Of a DNA stretch of 26,971 bases, positions 21,400 through 26,971 are shown piece by piece. This DNA comes from a virus. The stretch covers positions 1-26,971 of IMG/VR virus record IMGVR_UViG_3300034103_000262; one strand, given 5' to 3'. A model generated the notes under the pieces. That model ran no database searches. It was not told the origin of the DNA and saw nothing but the letters and a program-made list of their open reading frames with translations. The position numbers were made by a program, and so were the translations under genes. Position 1 is the first letter of the stretch; every line of letters starts with the position of its first letter.

Positions 21400-23111
21400 T
21401 GGCAGAGGAAAACGTATTATTTGGTATATCAGTAGACACAGGAAAGGCTACTCAATCTTTTAAAACTTTAAGAGCAGAAGCAAAGGCTCTACAAAATGCA
21501 ATGCAATCAGGAGAATTGCAAGGTCAGGCATTTTTAACAGCCGCACAACGTGCAGGGGAATTAAAAGATGCAATGGATGATGCAAAAGCAACGATTGCAG
21601 CATTTAATCCTGAGGCTAAGTTTCAGGCGTTTGCAACTGTGTTAGGTGGTGTGGCAAATGGCTTCGCTGCTGCACAAGGTGCAATGGCAATATTTGGCTC
21701 TGATTCTAAGGAATTAGAAAAAATGATGCAAAAAACGCAAGGTGCAATAGCACTTGCCACAGGTATCAACGGGTTGATGGGAATGAAAGATGGCTTTATC
21801 AATTTGGGTAGTCAGTTGATAAAAATGATTCCTGCATTGAAGTCATTTGGTGCTGCTGCTGTTGGTGCATTGACAGGTGGTATAGCAACTGCAATCATTT
21901 TAATTATCTCATATTGGGAGGATTTAAAAGCAATGGTAACAGGAACAACTGCTGCCGTTAAGTTAAGTTCAGAACAGATTGCTGAATCGGTTAAGAAAGG
22001 TCATGATGAGTTCAAGAAAGCCGCACAGGAACGCAACGAGATTGCAAAGCGTGAGGCTCAAACGAAGTTACAAGGTAGGGATTTAGATTTAGAACTTGCT
22101 AAAATTGACAGGAAAAATAAAAGAGAGCAAGCGCAAGGGGATGGAAAGTTAAGGGAACAACAGGCACTTATTGAAGCTGAATATCGTAAGGCCGTTTTAG
22201 ACATCAATAAAAAATACGATAAAGAGGAAGCCGATAGGAGAAAAAAGAAAGATGATGAGGCAACTAAAAAGCTATTTGAACTTGAGGCAAGGATGGCCGA
22301 AGATAGTGATGAGGCATTTAAAAAGAGGACTGAAAAGCTAATCAAAGATAGGGAAAAGGCTTTTAAATCAGAGGTTAAACAAGCTGAGGAACAAGATAGG
22401 CTAAGGAGGTTAAGGCTTGCTAAACAGCTAACGGCCGATGTAATAACCAAAGAACAATACGATGCACGTTTAGTTGAATCTGAAAACATGAAGAACGCTG
22501 CAATAGTTGCAGCAGGTGAAAAGAATTATCAGGATGTATCAGCACAACAAAAGGCATTAGCTGAAGCGGAGGTAGCTGCTGCACTTGTAAAAAAAGAAAC
22601 CAAAGAACAATTAAGATTAAAAGAACTTGAAGCAGAACAATTTTATGCAAGTTCTTATATGTCTATATTAAATGATGTTGCAAGTGCAACAGGTGCAAAT
22701 GCAGATACTATGAAGGCTATTGCTATTGCACAGACTACCATTGATACATACTTTGCAGCACAAAAGGCTTATACTTCACAGATTGTTCCGGGAGACCCTT
22801 CATCAGTTATCAGAGGATTTGTAGCAGCAGCGGCATCGGTTGCAGCTGGTTTGGCAAGAGTAGCAGCAATAGCAAAAACAAATCCAAGAGGAAGTTCAGG
22901 CGGTGGCGCACCATCAGGCGGAGGAGGTGGCTCACCTGCTGCACCTGCATTACCACCACCATCTTCAGCAACAAGACTAACCAACGGAAATGAGCCTATC
23001 ATAACAAGGGAACTTAACGTGAAAGATAATAGGGTATACGTTTTAGAAAAGGATATCACCAAGAAACAGGATAACGTGGCAGGCATTGTAAACAAAGCAA
23101 CAATACAATAA
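21399..23111 (+). CDS. Tail tape measure protein (short)
   Basis: The 570-residue protein has the composition of a tape measure protein: Ala/Gln-rich helices at the start (SFKTLRAEAKALQNAMQSGE), a hydrophobic segment (ALTGGIATAIILIISYW, about 152-168), a long charged coiled-coil region (about 190-400), a second helical region and a Gly/Pro/Ser-rich linker (about 500-530). It ends with NRVYVLEKDITKKQDNV, common at the end of these proteins in Bacteroidota phages. At about 0.15 nm per residue the length predicts a tail near 85 nm. The start codon shares one base with the preceding stop. Confidence 0.75.
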   Translation: MAEENVLFGISVDTGKATQSFKTLRAEAKALQNAMQSGELQGQAFLTAAQRAGELKDAMDDAKATIAAFNPEAKFQAFATVLGGVANGFAAAQGAMAIFGSDSKELEKMMQKTQGAIALATGINGLMGMKDGFINLGSQLIKMIPALKSFGAAAVGALTGGIATAIILIISYWEDLKAMVTGTTAAVKLSSEQIAESVKKGHDEFKKAAQERNEIAKREAQTKLQGRDLDLELAKIDRKNKREQAQGDGKLREQQALIEAEYRKAVLDINKKYDKEEADRRKKKDDEATKKLFELEARMAEDSDEAFKKRTEKLIKDREKAFKSEVKQAEEQDRLRRLRLAKQLTADVITKEQYDARLVESENMKNAAIVAAGEKNYQDVSAQQKALAEAEVAAALVKKETKEQLRLKELEAEQFYASSYMSILNDVASATGANADTMKAIAIAQTTIDTYFAAQKAYTSQIVPGDPSSVIRGFVAAAASVAAGLARVAAIAKTNPRGSSGGGAPSGGGGGSPAAPALPPPSSATRLTNGNEPIITRELNVKDNRVYVLEKDITKKQDNVAGIVNKATIQ

Positions 23112-23115
23112 TAAT

Positions 23116-23124
23116 CTATTTTTA
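23116..23124 (+). promoter_or_regulatory. CTATTTTTA motif before the protease gene
   Basis: CTATTTTTA (part of CTATTTTTAAAT) lies three bases before the ATG at 23128, in the 16-base gap after the tape measure gene. Confidence 0.35.
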
Positions 23125-23127
23125 AAT

Positions 23128-23706
23128 ATGGAGAAATTACCAATTTACCGATTCAAAGTAGGTGAGGATGACGAGGCGCAAGTTACAGCAGTGGCACTTG
23201 TTGACACTCCTGCCATTGAGCAGAACTGGCAAGCGTTTAACAAGCAGATTCAGTTTGCAGCCGATAAAGAAAAGCGTATTATTTCAGGGCCGTTAATGAT
23301 TGCAGATTTGCCTATATATCGTAGAGATGAGGCAGGTGAATATTATGGAGTGTTTACGGCAGAGGATATATACAACATCCGCAACAAGTTTTTCAAAGCA
23401 TCCAACATAAAAGAGGTTAACGCTATGCACGACCCTGCACAAATGATTGAGGGCGTGTATATGGTTGAATCGTTTTTAATTGACAGCAAGCGTGGCATCC
23501 ATAGCCCTGAAGGTTTTAAACTGACTGATGGCAGTTGGTTTGGCAGCTACAAAGTAGACAATGATGAGGTGTGGAATGACTTTATAAAGACAGGAAAGTT
23601 CAAAGGATTTAGCGTGGAGGGTGTGTTCAATATGGTTAAGATTGATAAAAAACCAATGACCGTTATTGAGGAAATCATTGAGATAGTAAAGCAGATTCAA
23701 GACTAA
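23128..23706 (+). CDS. Head maturation protease, XkdF-like
   Basis: The 192-residue protein matches the XkdF-type phage protease: VTAVALVDTPAIEQNW near the start, a segment AMHDP with candidate His101, GSWFGSYKVDNDEVW (135-149) and GKFKGFSVEGVF with candidate nucleophile Ser162. It should cleave the scaffold and capsid precursors within the prohead. It is followed by scaffold and major capsid genes, the usual protease-scaffold-capsid order. It is compact, with no extra domain. Confidence 0.75.
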   Translation: MEKLPIYRFKVGEDDEAQVTAVALVDTPAIEQNWQAFNKQIQFAADKEKRIISGPLMIADLPIYRRDEAGEYYGVFTAEDIYNIRNKFFKASNIKEVNAMHDPAQMIEGVYMVESFLIDSKRGIHSPEGFKLTDGSWFGSYKVDNDEVWNDFIKTGKFKGFSVEGVFNMVKIDKKPMTVIEEIIEIVKQIQD

Positions 23707-23729
23707 AAAAGCAACAAAAAATAATTATT

Positions 23730-23738
23730 CTATATTTA
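23730..23738 (+). promoter_or_regulatory. CTATATTTA motif before the scaffold gene
   Basis: CTATATTTA, a one-base variant of the motif seen before 15844, 23128 and 25943, lies 14 bases before the ATG at 23753 in the 46-base gap 23707-23752. The longer spacing differs from the others. Confidence 0.3.
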
Positions 23739-23752
23739 AAAAAAGTAATCAC

Positions 23753-24355
23753 ATGACACGCAAAGAGGCATTTGAGAAAATCAAAAATCTGCTGTTCACA
23801 GAGGAAAAAACCTTTGGTGAGGCAAAATTAGCTGATGGAACTATCATACAATGGGAAGGTGAAATAGCTGAAGGTACTGCTGTAAACGTAGTATCTGAGG
23901 ATGGAAACATCACACCTGCACCTGATGGAACACACACACTTGAAGACGGCACAATGGTAACGACTGTTGGTGGTCTTGTAACCGATATTGAAACTGCTGA
24001 AAAAGAAGTTGAGATTGAAGTTGAAGAGGAAATGGCAAGTGAGTTTGAAAAAACAATGGCTGAAGAGTTCGGCAAAATGAAAGATAAGATTGCAATGCTC
24101 GAAGATGAAATGGGCAAAATGAAAGATAAGATGGCTGCTTATGGCGAAAGTTTTGAGGCTATCAATGCTGAAGTTAAAGATGCTGAGAAGTCAATATCTG
24201 ATAAATTTAGCGCAATCGAGGCACTTGTACTTTCAGTAGCTGAAGCACCTGTTGAGCCTTCAAAAAACAACCAACCAAAGAATAGCACGTTCAAAAAGAA
24301 CACAGGCAACCCTTTGACTGATTACATGAATTGGAAAAACCAACGTACTAATTAA
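23753..24355 (+). CDS. Capsid scaffold protein
   Basis: The 200-residue acidic protein lies between protease and capsid genes. Residues about 20-80 form a beta-rich repeat region with ADGTIIQW, EDGNITPAPDGTHTLEDGTM and TTVGGLVTDI. Next are a Glu-rich stretch (EKEVEIEVEEEM), a coiled coil (FGKMKDKIAMLEDEMGKMKD; about 95-150) with a 14-residue repeat, and a basic C-terminal end (LTDYMNWKNQR) that could bind capsid protein. This is the layout of scaffolds that drive procapsid assembly and are then degraded by the protease. Confidence 0.7.
   Translation: MTRKEAFEKIKNLLFTEEKTFGEAKLADGTIIQWEGEIAEGTAVNVVSEDGNITPAPDGTHTLEDGTMVTTVGGLVTDIETAEKEVEIEVEEEMASEFEKTMAEEFGKMKDKIAMLEDEMGKMKDKMAAYGESFEAINAEVKDAEKSISDKFSAIEALVLSVAEAPVEPSKNNQPKNSTFKKNTGNPLTDYMNWKNQRTN
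24071..24132 (+). repeat. 42-bp tandem duplication in the scaffold coiled coil
   Basis: The 20-base sequence GGCAAAATGAAAGATAAGAT occurs at 24071-24090 and, identical, at 24113-24132, so the period is 42 bases or 14 codons. It encodes two copies of GKMKDK. A period of 14 residues equals two heptads, so the coiled coil stays in register. Confidence 0.8.
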
Positions 24356-24362
24356 TAAAATT

Positions 24363-25304
24363 ATGGCATTTAATGTAGGTAGTTTAAGTAACTACACCAA
24401 AACCAATGAGAAGATGCTGATTATCGCATCTTTCTTCGAGCCTAAGACTGCAACTTACATGCAGAAACTTACAGGCGTAAAATCTTCTATTCAAGTTCCT
24501 GCACTTTCTGACACTTTGATTTGGCAGAATGGTGGCACTTGTGGACTTGTAAACGCTTCAGGAGACACCACTATTTCTGCTCGTGTATTGACCGCAGGTC
24601 GTATCAAAGCTGAAAAATCATGGTGTATCGCTGACCTTGAAACTAAGTACACTCAGTTGTTACTTTCACCAGGTTCACAGTACGAATCATTGCCGGGTGG
24701 TATTGATGAGGCTTTCATGAACTCTGTTTTAGGTGAACAAAAAGAAAGAGTTGAACTTGCATTATGGCAAGGCGACACAACTAAATGGCAAGATTACCTG
24801 AACAAATTTGATGGTCTTGTAAAAATCATCAACGCTGCTTCAGGCCCAGTTCAAGCTAATGCTGCTGCTTACATCACTCCTGTAACTTCAATCACTGTAT
24901 CAAATGTTATCAGCGTATTGCAAGCTGTTTACTCTGCTATCCCTGTTGAGATTCTTGATAAATCTGACCTTCGTATCTTCATCGGTACTGATGTTAGCAG
25001 ATTGTACCAAACAGCGTTAATCAACGCTAATCTTTTCAACTTCATCCCTTCTGCTGATTCACTTGGCGAATACTTCCTACATGGAACTAACGTGAAAGTT
25101 GTACCAGTACCGGGATTGAATGGAACTAACGCTATCTACGCATTGAGAAGTTCTAACATGTTTTTAGGTTGCGACCTTGAAGGTGAAGATGAGGAAATGA
25201 ACGTATGGTATAGCCAAGACTACGACACCGTTTATATGAGAATGAAATTCAAATTAGGTGTTCAGGTTAGCCAAACTGCTGAAATCGTTAAATTTACAAT
25301 CTAA
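24363..25304 (+). CDS. Major capsid protein
   Basis: The 313-residue protein follows the scaffold and protease genes and shows the features of the HK97-fold capsid protein of Bacteroidota phages: FFEPKTATYMQKLTGVKSSI, a middle region AEKSWCIADLETKYTQLLL, a P-domain-like helix (VSNVISVLQAVYSAIPVEI) and the end NVWYSQDYDTVYMRMKFKLG. Its codons use more C-ending choices (for example ATC, TTC, AAC) than the neighbours, as expected of the most expressed phage gene. A stem with a GCAA loop follows (25311-25330). Confidence 0.8.
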   Translation: MAFNVGSLSNYTKTNEKMLIIASFFEPKTATYMQKLTGVKSSIQVPALSDTLIWQNGGTCGLVNASGDTTISARVLTAGRIKAEKSWCIADLETKYTQLLLSPGSQYESLPGGIDEAFMNSVLGEQKERVELALWQGDTTKWQDYLNKFDGLVKIINAASGPVQANAAAYITPVTSITVSNVISVLQAVYSAIPVEILDKSDLRIFIGTDVSRLYQTALINANLFNFIPSADSLGEYFLHGTNVKVVPVPGLNGTNAIYALRSSNMFLGCDLEGEDEEMNVWYSQDYDTVYMRMKFKLGVQVSQTAEIVKFTI

Positions 25305-25310
25305 TCAAAC

Positions 25311-25330
25311 GGAGTGGGGCAACCCACTCC
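25311..25330 (+). terminator. GNRA-loop hairpin after the capsid gene
   Basis: GGAGTGGG pairs perfectly with CCCACTCC (25311-25318 with 25323-25330) over a GCAA tetraloop. The following bases are TTAATAATTTTTAA rather than a T run, so it may be a weak terminator or a hairpin that protects the capsid mRNA 3' end. Confidence 0.6.
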
Positions 25331-25346
25331 TTAATAATTTTTAAAC

Positions 25347-25856
25347 ATGGCGTGTGCAATAGTATCAGGATACAGCCTCGACTGCAAAGACACAGTTGGA
25401 GGTATTAAGAACATCTACATCACAGAACTATCAAATGTAACTGCGGTTGGCGAAAACGCATCAGGCTTTGTAACAAGTATCACTAAGACTGGAAAATTCT
25501 ACAAGTATGAGTTAATGCCGAGAGGTGCTAACAACTTTACACAGAATATCCAAGCTGATGCTGCTGCTGGCACAGTTGCTTATGAGCAATCTGTAACTGT
25601 TAACTTCGTGAAGTTAAAATACGAAACCCAAGTTAAACTTGAAAACCTGATTAAAAACAGAACAGCCGTTATCGTTGAAACCAAAGACGGAAGCTATTTC
25701 TTATTTGGTAAATTAAATGGCATGGAAGTTACAGGTGGAAGTGGCAACTCAGGCCAAGCAATGAATGAGTTTCAGGGTTATAACCTTGTATTCTCAGGCA
25801 TGGAGAAATCCCTTGCCAATGAAGTTTCATCTTCTATCATAGCAGGATTGTTGTAG
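25347..25856 (+). CDS. Virion structural protein (tail-tube or head-associated)
   Basis: The 169-residue protein begins MACAIVSGYSLDCKDTVGGI, followed by KNIYITELSNVT. It then has alternating beta segments (FVTSITKTGKFYKYELMPRG, TVAYEQSVTVNFVKLKYETQ) and ends in YNLVFSGMEKSLANEVSSSI. Proteins with this start and end follow the capsid gene in many Bacteroidota phages and are usually called structural. A tail-tube or decoration role is plausible from the beta pattern, but the sequence does not decide between them. A terminator follows at 25879-25903. Confidence 0.6.
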   Translation: MACAIVSGYSLDCKDTVGGIKNIYITELSNVTAVGENASGFVTSITKTGKFYKYELMPRGANNFTQNIQADAAAGTVAYEQSVTVNFVKLKYETQVKLENLIKNRTAVIVETKDGSYFLFGKLNGMEVTGGSGNSGQAMNEFQGYNLVFSGMEKSLANEVSSSIIAGLL

Positions 25857-25878
25857 TAATTGATTGAATAAGTGAAAG

Positions 25879-25903
25879 GCCCGGCATTTAGTCGGGCTTT
25901 TTT
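25879..25903 (+). terminator. Rho-independent terminator
   Basis: GCCCG (25879-25883) pairs with CGGGC (25893-25897) over a 9-base loop and is followed by six T (25898-25903). AAA bases upstream can extend the stem onto the T run. It ends the capsid transcription unit. Confidence 0.75.
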
Positions 25904-25928
25904 GTTTTAGCAACTTTTGATTACTTTT

Positions 25929-25937
25929 CTATTTTTA
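25929..25937 (+). promoter_or_regulatory. CTATTTTTA motif after the capsid-unit terminator
   Basis: CTATTTTTA (part of CTATTTTTAAAT) lies five bases before the ATG at 25943 and 25 bases after the terminator, so a new transcript would be expected to start in this gap. Confidence 0.35.
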
Positions 25938-25942
25938 AATGA

Positions 25943-26431
25943 ATGATAAGGTTTCAAAAAGGTGCAACAAATACGGTAACGGTAACGCTGACAGAAAACA
26001 GCACGCTGACTAACCCGATATACCTGTTTCAGTTTACTAACCAACAGACTGCAACGGACTATTATTTTATTGCAACTGATACTTCAACATTCAAAGAAAG
26101 GTACAATCAGTTTCAGGTAGTTGAGAAATCAAACCCTGATACACTTAATGGAGAGGTTCTTTTGGGCAATGAGGGGTTTTATAACTATTATGTATATGAA
26201 ACCACATTGGCAAACACATCAGGGTTAAGCAACGCTTCACAGGCGGTTATTTATATCATGAATGAAGTTGAGAATGGGTTGGTTTGGGTAGTTCCTGAAC
26301 CAATGGAGAAGTTGGAATATGACCCTGAACAAACTGCCATTGCTTACCAACCGAGTGAAGATGATTATTTATTGACTGAATCAGGTGATTATTTGTTATT
26401 AGAAACAGGCTATTTAATTGAATTAGAATGA
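25943..26431 (+). CDS. Virion protein of Bacteroidota phage type
   Basis: A 162-residue beta-rich protein: MIRFQKGATNTVTVTLTENS, NPIYLFQFTNQQTATDYYF, RYNQFQVVE and YNYYVYETT. It ends in a short repetitive acidic tail (DYLLTESGDYLLLETGYLIE), in which a YLLxExG unit is repeated. The N-terminal pattern recurs in small structural genes of Bacteroidota phages, often close to fibre or tail genes. It overlaps the fibre-like gene by ATGA. A fibre-attachment or adaptor role is inference. Confidence 0.55.
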   Translation: MIRFQKGATNTVTVTLTENSTLTNPIYLFQFTNQQTATDYYFIATDTSTFKERYNQFQVVEKSNPDTLNGEVLLGNEGFYNYYVYETTLANTSGLSNASQAVIYIMNEVENGLVWVVPEPMEKLEYDPEQTAIAYQPSEDDYLLTESGDYLLLETGYLIELE

Positions 26432-26971
26432 GCGACAAGAAGATAAGTGAATTAACCTTAGTAACTAACAATGCAAGTGGGGATGTGTTCCCGATGGTGC
26501 AGGGTAGTGCTAACTTTAAAACAACATTGGCAAAGATTGCCACGTTTTTACAGGGTTTTTTGCCTGCAAGTGAAACAGCAAAAGGCTTTGTTGAGTTGGC
26601 AACTAATGCTGAGGTTCAAACAGGAACAGATACTGAAAGAGCAGTAACACCTGCTGGATTGCAAAGCAAGGTTGCAAGTGAAACGGCAAAAGGAATTATT
26701 GAACTTGCTACACAGGTAGAAACTGACACAGGAACGAATGACACAACTGCTGTAACTCCATTGAAGTTAAAAACATCTTCACAATGGGCAACTAAAATAA
26801 CCAAGTTAAACATAGCAAATACGGCAAGCGGTAATGATAGTGTAACGATAAATGCAGAATCAGGCATTGCTACATTTACAAGACCTATCACACATAATGA
26901 CGCTCACAACTTCACTATAAATAACAACACTATATCTGCAACGGATGTAGTGGAAACAAAGTTATCATACA
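26428..26971 (+). CDS. Tail fibre-like protein (partial, end missing)
   Basis: The frame is open from ATG 26428 to the right edge; 181 codons are visible. It contains two copies of a fibre repeat, SETAKGFVELATNAEVQTGT with ERAVTPAGL, and SETAKGIIELATQVETDTGT with TAVTPLKL, matching the phage tail-fibre repeat pattern (AxxGxxxLATxxExxxGT...AVTP) of the Phage_fiber_2 group. The first 45 residues (KKISELTLVTNNASGDVFPM) look like an attachment region. A receptor-binding part would be expected beyond the window. Confidence 0.75.
   Translation, partial: MSDKKISELTLVTNNASGDVFPMVQGSANFKTTLAKIATFLQGFLPASETAKGFVELATNAEVQTGTDTERAVTPAGLQSKVASETAKGIIELATQVETDTGTNDTTAVTPLKLKTSSQWATKITKLNIANTASGNDSVTINAESGIATFTRPITHNDAHNFTINNNTISATDVVETKLSY

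Noticed and set aside
22058-22489. A long minus-strand ORF in the tape measure gene, and similar minus-strand ORFs elsewhere.
   Set aside because: They have low-complexity Ser/Leu-rich products, lie opposite well-supported genes and have no promoter or motif.

Overview
The window is one continuous stretch of a tailed double-stranded DNA phage (Caudoviricetes) that infects a member of the Bacteroidota. Every supported gene is on the + strand, and genes are packed tightly, with many ATGA or TAATG overlaps. Three things suggest a Bacteroidota host. The best promoter fits the TTTG-N19-TAnnTTTG consensus of that phylum. Starts usually follow A/T-rich leaders without a Shine-Dalgarno sequence. The structural proteins resemble families I know from Bacteroidota phages. 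Neither end of the phage genome is seen: the first gene (endolysin) lacks its start and the last (tail fibre-like) lacks its end.

Layout. (1) 1-1817: M15-type endolysin, a small acidic protein, a calcineurin-like metallophosphoesterase and a small protein. (2) 1818-2283: the only long non-coding stretch. It holds two strong terminators and, between them, a promoter-like sequence, so it may encode a small RNA of about 100 nt. (3) 2284-4047: an A/T-rich GIY-YIG nuclease, a cytosine-C5 DNA methyltransferase with a second protein encoded inside it in another frame, and a predicted one-protein spanin coupled to a 35-residue ORF. (4) 4108-9115: a perfect promoter opens an early/replication operon. 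It contains a ribbon-helix-helix protein, an SSB-like protein with an acidic tail, a stand-alone DnaA domain IV protein, a helix-turn-helix protein, replication-associated proteins and an HNH nuclease. (5) 9145-9609: a sigma-factor-like protein at the border between early and late genes.

(6) 9597-13285: a surface or virion modification cassette with a GT-B glycosyltransferase, a small CxxC membrane protein, a GT-A glycosyltransferase, a PLOD/GT25-like glycosyltransferase and a SAM methyltransferase. (7) 13272-15820: packaging, with small terminase, a NUMOD4-HNH homing endonuclease inserted at the junction, and large terminase. (8) 15844-23111: tail genes, including a chaperone pair that appears to be joined by a -1 frameshift on a run of nine T, a gp10-like protein, two large tail proteins and a short tape measure protein. 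(9) 23128-25856: head genes, with XkdF-like protease, scaffold and major capsid protein, then a structural protein. (10) 25943-end: a small virion protein and a fibre-like protein. No portal gene is recognisable, and the tail genes lie between terminase and capsid, which is not the usual order.

The items most worth a second look are the dual-frame methyltransferase locus, the T9 frameshift site, the low-GC tract that covers the homing endonuclease and exactly the ATPase half of terL, the possible small RNA unit, and the DnaA-domain replication gene. All functions are inferred from motifs I could see by eye; no database search was possible.
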